Source of the DNA: Oscillatoriales cyanobacterium RM2_1_1 | GTDB taxonomy: Bacteria; Cyanobacteriota; Cyanobacteriia; Cyanobacteriales; Microcoleaceae | Assembly: GCA_012033335.1 (NCBI GenBank) | Contig: JAAURB010000025.1 | Location: 1 to 55,714, forward strand | Length of the DNA stretch: 55,714 nt | Reading direction: 5' to 3' | In this document: one piece after another, positions 34,330 through 43,847 of the stretch | Position numbering within the stretch: position 1 is the stretch's first letter | Layout: each line of letters opens with the position of its first letter | Position numbers and translations under genes: made by a program | The notes under the pieces: generated by a model | Seen by the model: the letters and a program-made list of their open reading frames with translations, nothing else | What the model was told of the DNA's origin: nothing | Databases searched by the model: none

Positions 34330-37300
34330 ATGACTCTCGACATGACTGATCAAGCCTATGTGTTCTTTGTGCAGGAATCCCTGGAACTGATGCAGATTCT
34401 AGAACAGGGATTGATCACCCTGAGCCAGGAACATGATTTGTCAAAATTACATAGCCTGATGCGGGCCGCTCACTCGATCAAAGGGGGAGCCGCTTGCGTT
34501 GGCTTGGATGGGATTCAGCAGATCGCCCACGAACTGGAGAACGGAATTCGGGCTCTGTATCCAGGGGACACTGTTTTTGATGAGGAGCTAGAAGATCTGA
34601 TGCTCAAGGGATTTGACTGTTTGCGCCTGCCCCTGACCGAGCAGATCGAAACGGGTATCTGTGACGACGTTACAGCCTTGGCCTTGGCTCAACCGATTTT
34701 TCGGCAAATCGAGACAAAAATCGGTTGTTCCCTGGAGGAGGCTGCAGAGTTGCCGGAAGTGCCGATGCAGACAGACATGACCCTATTCCTGTTTCAAGAA
34801 GAGGTTCCCAGTGGCCTACGTCGGTTAGCCAGTCTGATTCATCAGCATCCTCAGCCGACTGACTTAATTGCTGAACTCACCAGTCAGTTGGAGGTGTTAG
34901 GAACGTTTGGTTCGATGCTAAATTTGATAGGATTCTCGGCGATCGCCAATACTGCCTTGAAAGCACTCCAAGTCAACCCTGATCAAGCCGTGAACATCAT
35001 TGAGTTGGCCCTGTCCGATTTTTGGGCCGGACAACAGGCGGTGTTATTGGGGGATCGGATACAGGGAGGTCAACCCGTGGCCGCTCTATTTGAATTAACC
35101 CGAGCAGACCTTTCCCCGGGAGAATTTGCCCCCCGATCTTCGATAGAACCGACAATGGCGGAAGAACTGACCCGTGACGAGCTGACCAGTATTACAGAGG
35201 CCTTGGCGGGGTTTGATCTCGATGCCCTTGAAGGTTTCTCTGAAGTGGAATTCCCTGAAGAAGACCTTCCTGATCTTTCTGAAGATGAACCCTCTAATGA
35301 ATCCTTTGAGGGCAGGGTAGTTGAAGCAGAACCTTCTACAGTAATTTCAATAGAACCCTTGAAGACAGCATCAAACCAGATGTTTCAGTCCTCTTCACCA
35401 GCAAACCCTCAATCCGTAGAAACTCAGACAAAACCTGATCAGACCTCAACCCGTTTGGGGATTCGAATTGATCTAAATCGCTTAGAAAAGATCAATACCT
35501 TGGTGGGAGAATTGACCACTCAGGATAATGCTTTCCTGCTCAGAAATCAGCAGAACCAGACCGCTGTAGAAACCCTGAGCAAGACCTGGCAAAAATTTAA
35601 AAAGTTAGTCGTTCAGCTTCAAGGATTAACCGATATCGATCCAATGCTAGAATTCACCCAGGATTTATATCAAAGCTCGACCCGCACCTCTCAATCTAGT
35701 TCTCACGGTCTAGCCCATTTGCTCAATCAAGTTGGGCTTTCTCCTGAACTCTTGACCAAAACCCTGGAGGATGCCGAACAGCTTGATAAAATTCTCTATG
35801 ACATGCGATTGTCCAGTCTCCAGGGCCAGCAACTATTAAAGAAGCGTCAAACCACCCTGCACCAGGTACAAAAACAACTGACTGAGACTCGAATGGTTTC
35901 GGTCGCTACCCTGTTGGAACGGTTTCCGCGAATGCTGAGGGATTTGTCCCGGCAAAAGCAAAAGCCCGTCAAGTTAGAAATTACGGGTCAGGATACCTTG
36001 ATTGATCAGGTGATTCTGGAAAAACTTTACGATCCCCTGGTGCATGTGGTTAGAAATGCCTTTGAGCATGGAATTGAACCTGGAGACATTCGCCGAGCCC
36101 AGGGCAAATCAGAACAGGGAACGATTCAGGTCAAAGCTTATCACCAGGGAAACTATACCTATTTAGAAATTCAGGATGATGGTCAAGGAATTAACTTGGA
36201 TAAAGTGCGGGCAAAAGCAGTTCGTCAGGGATTGGTTTCCCATTCAGATGCCCACAAACTCTCAACTGCCAAACTCTATGATTTGTTATTTATCCCTGGT
36301 TTTTCGACCACAGAAACGGTGACTGACTTATCCGGTCGAGGAGCCGGATTGGATGCCGTTCGCCATCAGATTGCCTCTCTCAAAGGCTCAATCAGTATCC
36401 AATCGGAATCCGGTAAAGGCACAAAGTTCACTCTACAACTTCCCTGGCTTTTGACTGTAACCAGATTATTGGTATTTCAGGTGGCTGGAACTTTGCTGGC
36501 AATTCCCATGGATGCCCTTTCAACTATTATTTCGGTTGCTCGCCAAGATATCAAATTTGATAGCAACCAAGAGATTTACAATTGGTTGGGTCAGCACGTT
36601 CCTTTGATTCAATCGTTACTGTTGGACTATCGATATCCAGATTTAATAGTCAATTCCCTTGGTCATCAACCCCAGAACAGTTCTAAGAATAGAGAGGCTG
36701 CAACACTATCTTTAACACCGTCTTCAACAATAGATCTAGCAATAGATTTAGCAAATTCTCCAGGCAGTAATTTCAGAAATAAACTAACTTCAGAGTCCCC
36801 TTTAGAAACCACTTCAGACCAATCCTTAGTCCTGTTGTTGTCAAAAGATTTAGAGACCATTGGATTGAGAATTGATCAGGTGGTGATGGAGCAAAATTTA
36901 GCCATCAAACCCTTTAGCCAGACCTTAGCGCCCCCTGCTTATTTTTATGGGTGTACCGCCCTAGGAGATGGTCGTTTAGTTCCGGTGATTGATGGAGCTA
37001 GACTATTGGACACCTGGATACGACAGCAACGAGCCGAGACAGATGAGGATAGGCTCCTGTTGATGCCTCAGCCCAAACTGCTTCAGCCTCAACCCCAGGC
37101 AACCATTCTGGTCATTGATGACTCGATTACAACCCGTCAGTCCCTCTGTGCCAACTTATATCAATCCGGGTATCAGATCCTCCAAGCTCAAAATGGTCGG
37201 GAAGGGTTGAGGCAACTCCAACAGCACCCTGAAATTCAACTGGTGATTTGTGATCTGGAAATGCCGGAAATGAATGGGTTTGAATTTCTCAGCCATTGTC

Positions 37301-37458
37301 GCCGTCAATTTCCCAAAGAAAAATTGCCTATCTTGATGTTGACCTCTCGCACTAGCGATCGCTATCGGCAACTCGCTCAACAACTGGGAGCCAATGGTTA
37401 TGTGACTAAACCCTGGCAGAATAACAACCTGTTAAATCTGTTGCAAGATCTGTTGTAA
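34330..37458 (+). CDS. pixL: CheA-type hybrid histidine kinase PixL (TaxAY)
   Basis: A 1042-residue kinase and the last gene of the pix cluster. Residues 1-110 form the HPt domain, with H48 in RAAHSIKGGAACVG. A helical stretch (about 150-250) resembles a second, His-less HPt, and an acidic linker with EEDLPDLSEDEPSNE follows (about 285-345). From about 375 come the dimerisation and ATPase domains, with N box VVRNAFEHGIEPG (about 573), G boxes LEIQDDGQGINLD and LSGRGAGLDAVRHQI. A CheW-like domain (about 720-910) contains a 70-residue Ser/Asn-rich insert. The C-terminal receiver starts near 925 with VIDDSITTRQSL and has D975 in VICDLEMPEMNGFEF. It should phosphorylate PixG, PixH and itself. Start at MTLDMTDQAY, or four codons later. 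Confidence 0.94.
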   Translation: MTLDMTDQAYVFFVQESLELMQILEQGLITLSQEHDLSKLHSLMRAAHSIKGGAACVGLDGIQQIAHELENGIRALYPGDTVFDEELEDLMLKGFDCLRLPLTEQIETGICDDVTALALAQPIFRQIETKIGCSLEEAAELPEVPMQTDMTLFLFQEEVPSGLRRLASLIHQHPQPTDLIAELTSQLEVLGTFGSMLNLIGFSAIANTALKALQVNPDQAVNIIELALSDFWAGQQAVLLGDRIQGGQPVAALFELTRADLSPGEFAPRSSIEPTMAEELTRDELTSITEALAGFDLDALEGFSEVEFPEEDLPDLSEDEPSNESFEGRVVEAEPSTVISIEPLKTASNQMFQSSSPANPQSVETQTKPDQTSTRLGIRIDLNRLEKINTLVGELTTQDNAFLLRNQQNQTAVETLSKTWQKFKKLVVQLQGLTDIDPMLEFTQDLYQSSTRTSQSSSHGLAHLLNQVGLSPELLTKTLEDAEQLDKILYDMRLSSLQGQQLLKKRQTTLHQVQKQLTETRMVSVATLLERFPRMLRDLSRQKQKPVKLEITGQDTLIDQVILEKLYDPLVHVVRNAFEHGIEPGDIRRAQGKSEQGTIQVKAYHQGNYTYLEIQDDGQGINLDKVRAKAVRQGLVSHSDAHKLSTAKLYDLLFIPGFSTTETVTDLSGRGAGLDAVRHQIASLKGSISIQSESGKGTKFTLQLPWLLTVTRLLVFQVAGTLLAIPMDALSTIISVARQDIKFDSNQEIYNWLGQHVPLIQSLLLDYRYPDLIVNSLGHQPQNSSKNREAATLSLTPSSTIDLAIDLANSPGSNFRNKLTSESPLETTSDQSLVLLLSKDLETIGLRIDQVVMEQNLAIKPFSQTLAPPAYFYGCTALGDGRLVPVIDGARLLDTWIRQQRAETDEDRLLLMPQPKLLQPQPQATILVIDDSITTRQSLCANLYQSGYQILQAQNGREGLRQLQQHPEIQLVICDLEMPEMNGFEFLSHCRRQFPKEKLPILMLTSRTSDRYRQLAQQLGANGYVTKPWQNNNLLNLLQDLL

Positions 37459-37572
37459 AGGCATTGTAGTGAGCTTGATAGACGATTTTAGACTGGTTGA
37501 GCACATCAACGAGGATCCAGGGGAAGACCTCCGAGATTGAGAATCAATTCCGTTGGATACTTGATTTCGATC

Positions 37573-38500
37573 CTATAGCTGGGGGATTTCTCGAGCTTGG
37601 GGGGGCAAATGTGCCTGCCGTTGTCCCTGGGAACGGGCTTGAACATTCAGTAACCCAATCGGCGTAGTTAGCAAATCTACCCAATCGGCTTGCCCCGTGA
37701 TCATCTTGATCCCAGTTGGTGGCACTTCTTTGATCAGCCAGCGCCCCAGACGATAGAGATAATCCCCCAAGGTCAGGCCCGGCATCAAGGCAACGTTATG
37801 CAGTTCATGGAGGTATTGATTGGACTCTCCATAGCGGTGCCACTGACTCCGTAGGGCCTTGAGAGTAGCCCGATGGCGGTGCTTGACGATTGCCTGTTCA
37901 GCAAAGTGCAGTGAACATCCCGTCTGCTGTTGAACCCGCCAGCATAGATCTGCATCTCCCCCGGTGGTGAGATAGGGTCTAAATAGCCCCACCTGTTCCA
38001 GGAGCGATCGCCGAATTCCTAAATTTGCCGTCTGTCCATAGGGCAAAAATGCATGGGCCAAGGTATGTTTTTGAGAGAGGGTATCCTGTCGGTCAGCGTG
38101 CTGTTCTAACAAACTCGAACCCGGTAGGGCCACAATTTCCCCGGCAACCAGACCCACCCTAGCATCGGCAAAGGGCTTGACTAGTTCTGATAACCATTGG
38201 GGTTCCGGACGACAGTCCGCATCGGTAAAGGCCAGGAACTCTCCTCTAGCCGCTCGAATGCCCACGTTACGAGCCCCATAGGAACTTTGAATTTGGGCTT
38301 CTGATAAGGGTATGAGCTGAATTTGAGGATTCGCTTCAACGGCCTGGTGTAAAATTTGACCAGTTTGATCCTGGCTATTGTTATCTACAAGTAAATACTC
38401 CACCTGATCCCGGGGAAGATCTGCGATCGCAGGCAACTGACCAGTTCAGGCAGGTCAGCTTCGCCATTGTAAATCGGCACAATAACTGAAACAGAAACCA
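37573..38500 (-). pseudogene. Family 2 glycosyltransferase, frameshifted near its N-terminus
   Basis: The main frame (287 residues from a TTG at 38436) lacks the beginning of the GT2 fold. The missing part, MVSVSVIVPIYNGEADLPEL then VSCLRSQ, is encoded from an ATG at 38500 in another frame. The two join if one base is added in the short C/G run at 38409-38415, restoring FPRDQVEYLLVDNNSQDQT. Otherwise the gene is normal: nucleotide-sugar site LVDNNSQDQT, the metal motif FTDADCRPEPQW and a downstream GGDADLCWRVQQQTG. The product would be a cytoplasmic transferase of unknown sugar. The single missing base could be a sequencing slip. It lies downstream of mraY on the same strand, about 135 bases away. 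Confidence 0.85.
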
Positions 38501-38635
38501 TGGCTAGTTGAAGTCTTTCCTTGTTTCTGAGCCGGAATTTTTGAGCCGGATTACCGTAATCCTAGCAATTTTCAGGGGTTTTGTGACCAGATATTTGAGT
38601 CAGAGAGTCAGGTTGAGAGGCTGCAGGAATTCTAA

Positions 38636-39748
38636 TCAGTGAATCATCCAACTGAGAACTACTAACGTTGCCCCGATGCCGTAAAAGCAAGTAACCACTT
38701 GGGTTTCTGACCACCCCAATAGCTCCAGATGGTGATGCAGGGGAGCCATCTTGAATAATCGTTTACCAATGCCGTCAGAACCTTTTGTAGCCTTATAATA
38801 AATTACCTGAGCAATGACTGACAGGGTTTCGGCCAGAAAGATGCCGCTGATGATCAAGAGCACCCAAAGGCTATTGGTCAGTAAGGCAGTGGCCGCCAGA
38901 CCTCCCCCCAACGCCAGGGCTCCCGTATCCCCCATAAAAACCTTAGCAGGATTACGGTTGTGGCTGACAAAACCCAGGCAACTTCCGGACATGCAGCTAC
39001 AGAAGGCGGCCAGTTCTGGGGAAGTCGAACTCAAGTAAGCCCCCAATCCCAGGAAGGCGATCGCCCCCAAACCCCCCATCAAACCATCTACCCCATCCGT
39101 CAGATTGGTTGCATTACTTTCAGCCACCAGTACAAAAGTCGCCAGGGGCCAGAAGAGTAAACCCAAAGGTAAGAACAGACCAAAAGGTAATGCAACCGTT
39201 GAGATGCCAACCGGATGACTCCAAGCCAGCCAGACACAAAACAGCACTGCAAAACCAATTTGCAACCCCAACTTCACCCGAGGAGAAATCCCTTTGTTGG
39301 ATTTGCGCCGGAGAATCTGCCAATCATCCAACCAACCAATAAATCCATAGGCCAGAGTCAATACGGCAACTACAATAACATCAAGATTAAATCGAGACAT
39401 TAGCACTGCTATAACAACCCCCACCGGAACAAAAAAGATGCCCCCCATGGTTGGAGTTCCAGCTTTTTTCAGATGGGCTTGGGGGCCATCTTCGCGAATG
39501 AACTGGCCCGCCTTAATCCGAGCCAATTGAGGAATTACCCAGTAGCCCATCAGTGAACTGATCAAAGCACACAGGGCAAAGGGGAAAAACAAAGAAGTCT
39601 TCCAGTCCAGTACGTGGCCTGTGATTAAATCCAGCACCACTGCCATCAAGGTCAGGCTCAATCCCAACCAAAAAAACAGAGATTGGCCCGAAAGGCCAGG
39701 AAGTCGAACTCTCGATAACGAGCTATCCATAGAAGGGTCTGAACGCAT
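38636..39748 (-). CDS. mraY: Phospho-N-acetylmuramoyl-pentapeptide transferase
   Basis: Integral membrane enzyme that transfers phospho-MurNAc-pentapeptide from UDP to undecaprenyl phosphate, making lipid I for peptidoglycan. It has 370 residues with about ten membrane helices. The signatures KKAGTPTMGGIFFVP, YGFIGWLDDWQILRRKSNKG and ATNLTDGVDGLMGGLG hold the catalytic and Mg2+-binding acids, and FKMAPLHHHLELLGWSE holds the His-rich loop. The start could also be at the seventh codon (MDSSLSRV). DUF3134 lies upstream on the same strand after 73 bases. It is not in a dcw-type cluster, as is usual in cyanobacteria. Confidence 0.97.
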   Translation of the reverse strand: MRSDPSMDSSLSRVRLPGLSGQSLFFWLGLSLTLMAVVLDLITGHVLDWKTSLFFPFALCALISSLMGYWVIPQLARIKAGQFIREDGPQAHLKKAGTPTMGGIFFVPVGVVIAVLMSRFNLDVIVVAVLTLAYGFIGWLDDWQILRRKSNKGISPRVKLGLQIGFAVLFCVWLAWSHPVGISTVALPFGLFLPLGLLFWPLATFVLVAESNATNLTDGVDGLMGGLGAIAFLGLGAYLSSTSPELAAFCSCMSGSCLGFVSHNRNPAKVFMGDTGALALGGGLAATALLTNSLWVLLIISGIFLAETLSVIAQVIYYKATKGSDGIGKRLFKMAPLHHHLELLGWSETQVVTCFYGIGATLVVLSWMIH

Positions 39749-39821
39749 CCTCTAACACCAAAAATTTGACCTCAGACTTGGACTCACCAGAACAAATTAG
39801 ATTGACTGAAAAGTCTCAGCC

Positions 39822-40082
39822 CTAGTCTTCTATCAGATCATCATCACTATCGTCGTCATCATCATCAAAAGATGATTCATCAACAATCAGATCAGAAATC
39901 TCCTCTTCCGCCTCTGGGTAACTCACTTGCTCTTGAACATCCCGGGCAATCAAACGACCCGTTGACTCAAGCCACTCAAGCAGCGATGAATGCTGCGATG
40001 AAGGAATAACATCTGCAGGCTCATAAACAGGAGTCTGACGCAATGACGGATTATGCATGGTTTCGTGATAAGTGTCAATCAT
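39822..40082 (-). CDS. DUF3134 family protein
   Basis: An 86-residue cyanobacterial protein. MHNPSLRQTPVYEPADVIPS and SSLLEWLESTGRLIARDVQE carry the family core. The C-terminus is a poly-acidic tail of Asp and Glu with few other residues, ending LIED. The family role is unknown. Translation may begin at 40082 or at the ninth codon (MHNPS), which resembles other family N-termini. It may lead a transcript into mraY, 73 bases downstream. Confidence 0.85.
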   Translation of the reverse strand: MIDTYHETMHNPSLRQTPVYEPADVIPSSQHSSLLEWLESTGRLIARDVQEQVSYPEAEEEISDLIVDESSFDDDDDDSDDDLIED

Positions 40083-40287
40083 CCATTACAGATTTATCTA
40101 CAGGAGAGCGAGATCCCTTTCAGGCTAATTCTGTCCTCAGTTCCTCACTCTGCCGTGAAAACAAACCCTGAATCAAGCGTTTAGCTCTGCTTTTACTTCT
40201 TCATAGAAGTCAAGAATCAGAGTCAAAGATGCTGAATCCCCCATAATTTAGCATAAGTAGGCCATGGATCATACATTCAGAATTTAT

Positions 40288-40319
40288 TCTAGGAATATCC
40301 AAGTATCCTAGATTTTTTT
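40288..40319 (+). terminator. Intrinsic terminator-like hairpin with T7 tract, upstream of the phosphatase gene
   Basis: TCTAGGAATA (40288-40297) pairs with TATCCTAGA (40304-40312) with one bulged A and a six-base loop, followed at once by seven T (40313-40319). It ends nothing known: the gene to the left is on the other strand. So it may end a small plus-strand RNA from about 40100-40290 or act as an attenuator for the phosphatase gene 67 bases on. The rest of the 304-base gap shows nothing coding. Confidence 0.6.
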
Positions 40320-40386
40320 AATCTTAAAAACACGGTACAATTCTTCTGGTTTCAACGCTGCCCAACCCAATGACAATATAGTAGTA

Positions 40387-41745
40387 ATGACAACCCGCGT
40401 TATCCTGGTTCGCCATGGTCAAAGCACCTACAATGCCCAACATCGAATTCAAGGTCGCCTGGATGCCTCAGTATTGACGGAGTCCGGGTGTGAGGCTGCC
40501 TGTAAAGTCGGGGATACCCTGGCCAGTCTTGCATTTGATGTGATTTATTGCAGCCCTTTACAACGGGCTCAAAAAACGGCAGAGCTGATTCGAAACCGCC
40601 TCCAGGCTTCGCCTCCTCTGGAATCTACAGAGCTTTTGCTCGAAGTTGATCTGCCCTTGTGGGAAGGGATGGAACGTCAGGCTGTGATCGATCAGTTTCC
40701 CCAGGATTACCAACGGTGGCATGAACATCCAGAGCAGTTTTACATGACCATTTCCCGGGGAGAGGAGGAACACCAGCATTTTCCTGTATTGGAACTCTTC
40801 GAGCAAGCCCGCAATTTCTGGTTGGAGATTCTGGCTAAACATGCCGATCAAACCCTGCTGATTGTGGCTCATAATGGGATTAACCGCTGTTTGATCGCCA
40901 CGGCTCTGGGAATTCAGCCCCAATTTTATCAATCAATCCAGCAGTCTAATTGTGGGATCAGCATCCTCAATTTTTCTGAGGTCGTCCCTGGAGAATTTCC
41001 TCAGCCCGCCACCGTTCAACTGGAATCCCTGAATCTGACCCAGCATCTAGGGCAGGTGTTTCCCTCCCCGCGCAGCGGTCATCAGGGGCCAAGATTATTG
41101 CTAGTACGCCATGGGGAAACGGAATGGAACCGTCAAGGGCAATTTCAAGGGCAGATTGACGTGCCTTTAAATGATAATGGTCGGCAACAGGGAGAAAAAG
41201 TCGCTGATTTCCTCCAGTCGGTGCCCCTCGATTTGGGTTTCAGTAGCCCGATGTCTCGTCCGCAGGAAACAGCGAAAATTATTCTCCGCCATCATCCTGA
41301 TATCACCCTACAACTGGATGATGACCTCAAAGAAATCAGCCATGGTCTCTGGGAAGGCAAGTTTGAGGCAGAAATCGATCAGGCTTATCCAGGGCTACTG
41401 CAGCAGTGGAAAACGGCCCCAGAAACCGTACAAATGCCAGCAGGCGAAAACCTCCAACAGGTCTGGATTCGGGCGATCGCCGCCTGGACGCGACTGGTAC
41501 AATCGATTGATCAGCAGCCCCTTGTCGGAATTGTAGTGGCCCATGATGCGGTCAATAAAGCTATTCTCTGCCAATTGTTTGGTCTGAGTCCTGAGCATTT
41601 CTGGAATTTCAAGCAAGGGAATGGGGCGGTGAGTGTGATTGATTACCCGGAAGGGCTGGCTGGTAAACCCGTATTGCAAGCGATTAATATCACTACTCAT
41701 CTAACGGGAAGCGTGCTAGATCAAACCGCAGCGGGAGCCCTATGA
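40387..41745 (+). CDS. Two-domain histidine phosphatase (phosphoglycerate mutase-like)
   Basis: A 452-residue cytosolic protein with two tandem histidine-phosphatase domains. The first opens VILVRHGQSTYNAQHRIQGR with H10. The second opens LLLVRHGETEWNRQGQFQGQ with H242. Each repeats the second catalytic His later, in IVAHNGINRCLIA and VVAHDAVNKAILC. Both domains keep the RHG nucleophile. Cyanobacterial proteins of this two-domain type have been linked to phosphoserine phosphatase activity (PspA), while others are sugar phosphatases, so the substrate is open. The next gene starts 33 bases after the stop, which suggests an operon with the dihydroorotase-like gene. Confidence 0.92.
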   Translation: MTTRVILVRHGQSTYNAQHRIQGRLDASVLTESGCEAACKVGDTLASLAFDVIYCSPLQRAQKTAELIRNRLQASPPLESTELLLEVDLPLWEGMERQAVIDQFPQDYQRWHEHPEQFYMTISRGEEEHQHFPVLELFEQARNFWLEILAKHADQTLLIVAHNGINRCLIATALGIQPQFYQSIQQSNCGISILNFSEVVPGEFPQPATVQLESLNLTQHLGQVFPSPRSGHQGPRLLLVRHGETEWNRQGQFQGQIDVPLNDNGRQQGEKVADFLQSVPLDLGFSSPMSRPQETAKIILRHHPDITLQLDDDLKEISHGLWEGKFEAEIDQAYPGLLQQWKTAPETVQMPAGENLQQVWIRAIAAWTRLVQSIDQQPLVGIVVAHDAVNKAILCQLFGLSPEHFWNFKQGNGAVSVIDYPEGLAGKPVLQAINITTHLTGSVLDQTAAGAL

Positions 41746-41778
41746 TCTGGGATCGAAAACTTGTACGGGTTGAAGGCC

Positions 41779-43149
41779 ATGGTTGCTGAATTGCTCAGGC
41801 AGGTCAGGGTACTAAACCCCCAGTGGGGAACCGATCAGATTGCTGATGTTCTGATTGTTGATGGGATGATTGGGGCGATTCAGCCCCAGATTACAGATTG
41901 GCCCAGGGAAACCCAGGTTCAGGACTGTCAGGGATGGGTGCTTGGCCCTGGATTATGGGATCTCTACAGCCATGGGGGAGAACCCGGATTTGAGGAGCGA
42001 GAAACCTTAGCCAGTTTACTAGCGGCGGCCCAGGCCGGAGGATTCACCCGGATTACCCTGTTGCCGGATACTGATCCAGCCGTTGACAATCCGGCGGTGC
42101 TGAGTCTATTCAGCCAGAAACTCAGCCGCAACCCGGCGCAAAACTGCCAGCTTCAGGTTTGGGGGGCTCTAACCCAGGGAGTCGGGGGCACACGGATGAC
42201 GGAACTGGGAGAACTGGCAGAATCAAATATTGTAGGTTTTGCAGACGGTCAGCCCATTCAAGATCTGGTATTGTTGCGACGGATTCTGGAGTACCTGAAT
42301 CCCCTGAATAAACCCATTGCCTTGGCCTGTGGCGATCGCACCCTAGCCGGAAATGGGGTGATCCGAGAGGGAAAAGATGCGATTTGTAGCGGTCTTCCAG
42401 GAATTCCGGTCTATGCCGAAACCGCTGCTTTGGGGGCTATTCTAGAGCTGGTGGCGGGAACCCAAACCCCTGTTCATCTCATGGGAATTTCTACGGCCCG
42501 GAGTGTGGAGTTGATCCAAGCCGCCAAGGCTCGACAACTCCCGATCACTGCCAGCACAACCTGGATGCATCTGCTGCTCAATACTGAAGCAATCAGCGGT
42601 TTCCCGGGGGGAGAATTTGTTGGAGAATCCCGCGAAGAACCCCCCAGAGCACCAGCCCAAGCATCCGAAACAACTCCTTTCAACTTTATTCCTACCCCCT
42701 ATGACCCTAGCCTGCGGCTTGATCCGCCCTTGGGGACTCCCACCGATCAACGGGTCTTGATTCAAGCGGTTGCTACGGGAATTATTGATGCGATCGCCGT
42801 GAATCATACTCCTTATACCTATGAGGAAAAGACGGTCGCATTTGCGGATGCTCCCCCCGGAGCCATTGGTCTAGAACTGGTGCTACCTTTGCTCTGGCAG
42901 GAATTGGTAACCTCAAGGCAGTGGTCAGCCTTAACACTTTGGCAAGCTTTGAGTCTAAAACCTGCCCATTGTTTGGGACAATCGTTGCCCGAAATGGCCC
43001 CGGGCCAACCTGCTGAATTGACCCTATTCAATCCTCAACAACCCTGGACAATCACTCCCCAGACCTTAAACTCCCGGGCCAGCAATACCCCCTGGCTGGG
43101 ACAACCCCTCATGGGTCAGGTAGTCAAAACCTGGTCAATATCAAGTTAG
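41779..43149 (+). CDS. Dihydroorotase-like protein lacking metal ligands
   Basis: A 456-residue amidohydrolase-fold protein of the dihydroorotase family, which in active members closes carbamoyl aspartate in pyrimidine synthesis. The overall pattern fits (VLGPGLWDLYSHGGEPGFEE, AQAGGFTRITLLPDTDPAVD, NHTPYTYEEK, PAHCLGQ). But the HxH metal motif reads D61-L-Y63-S-H65, so the first His is Tyr. The usual carboxylated Lys region reads VGFADGQ with no Lys. The late Asp-His-x-Pro-His motif reads N342-H-T-P-Y346. The same degeneration is seen in known non-catalytic dihydroorotase homologues that bind aspartate transcarbamoylase. The ATG at 41779 was chosen over an upstream TTG. A second, active pyrC would be expected elsewhere in the genome. 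Confidence 0.88.
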   Translation: MVAELLRQVRVLNPQWGTDQIADVLIVDGMIGAIQPQITDWPRETQVQDCQGWVLGPGLWDLYSHGGEPGFEERETLASLLAAAQAGGFTRITLLPDTDPAVDNPAVLSLFSQKLSRNPAQNCQLQVWGALTQGVGGTRMTELGELAESNIVGFADGQPIQDLVLLRRILEYLNPLNKPIALACGDRTLAGNGVIREGKDAICSGLPGIPVYAETAALGAILELVAGTQTPVHLMGISTARSVELIQAAKARQLPITASTTWMHLLLNTEAISGFPGGEFVGESREEPPRAPAQASETTPFNFIPTPYDPSLRLDPPLGTPTDQRVLIQAVATGIIDAIAVNHTPYTYEEKTVAFADAPPGAIGLELVLPLLWQELVTSRQWSALTLWQALSLKPAHCLGQSLPEMAPGQPAELTLFNPQQPWTITPQTLNSRASNTPWLGQPLMGQVVKTWSISS

Positions 43150-43355
43150 AGCAGCACCAGTAAAACCAGGGCTCCCGCCAGCATTGCGACCAATTCAACT
43201 ACGGAGCTTCTGGAATTTTTCGCGGGCTGGATCAGGGGTCTAGCAAAGTCTTTTTTGAAATCACAGTTGATGCAGGCATATACATTTTCATCCCGCTGAA
43301 CCAGACTATGCCTGGTACATTTAGGACATTCTAATGCTTCATATTTAAAATACAT
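43146..43355 (-). CDS. Small zinc-ribbon membrane protein
   Basis: A 69-residue protein with an N-terminal zinc ribbon, CPKC and CINC (11-14 and 29-32 approximately), and a C-terminal hydrophobic helix (VVELVAMLAGALVLLVLL) that should anchor it with the ribbon in the cytoplasm. The role is unknown. Its last codons overlap the dihydroorotase-like gene end by 4 bases, convergently. Confidence 0.78.
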   Translation of the reverse strand: MYFKYEALECPKCTRHSLVQRDENVYACINCDFKKDFARPLIQPAKNSRSSVVELVAMLAGALVLLVLL

Positions 43356-43416
43356 CAGAGGTTCCTCAGGTGTCTAACTAGACATACGTCTCACCCCTCA
43401 ATACTTATGCAACTCC

Positions 43417-43466
43417 ATGAAACAGCCCTATTTCGACTGTTTCCCAGAAGGAAAGACGGCTGCGCC
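43417..43466 (-). repeat. Dispersed palindromic repeat, family 2, copy C
   Basis: On the minus strand it reads GGCGCAGCCGTCTTTCCTTC then TGGGAAACAG, matching copy B (GGCGCAGCCATCTTGTCTGC then TGGGAAACAA) over about 30 bases with few changes. It lies 60 bases upstream of the zinc-ribbon gene. Confidence 0.5.
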
Positions 43467-43847
43467 AAATCAGGTTTTATCTGATTTGACAGATATCCCT
43501 ATGATCCTGGGAGGGGGAGGATCCATGGGTGACTAAACGGGCCATTTTCTAAAGAGGCTGAACGATGTAGAAAGGCCAATAAAATGTGGGTATTCTAGGG
43601 TCAGACATCTCCTGAACTGAAGCTCTAATCTCCAGTCGGATTTTTGAGCCGGGTTCCAGTGCCGAGACATCTCAAGACTAACGTTGAGACTAAGTAAGTG
43701 ATTGTAATTAATTGTTAAATGGCAGGGGGTCTGGGGCTTCGCTCCAGGAAGGGAGCACTACTCCTTTCACCCCCCATCAATCTTCTAATTGATTGCGCCA
43801 AGCCAATTAACCTCAAGCCACTTAACCTTAAGACTAATTCTAGGACT
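43467..43847. other. Intergenic spacer before the histidine kinase
   Basis: About 380 bases without a gene. At 43723-43790 GCAGGGGGTCTGGGGCTTCG and CCTTTCACCCCCCATCA resemble a diverged family 1 repeat. Otherwise only short internal duplications are seen. The promoter of the kinase must lie here but is not evident. Confidence 0.3.
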
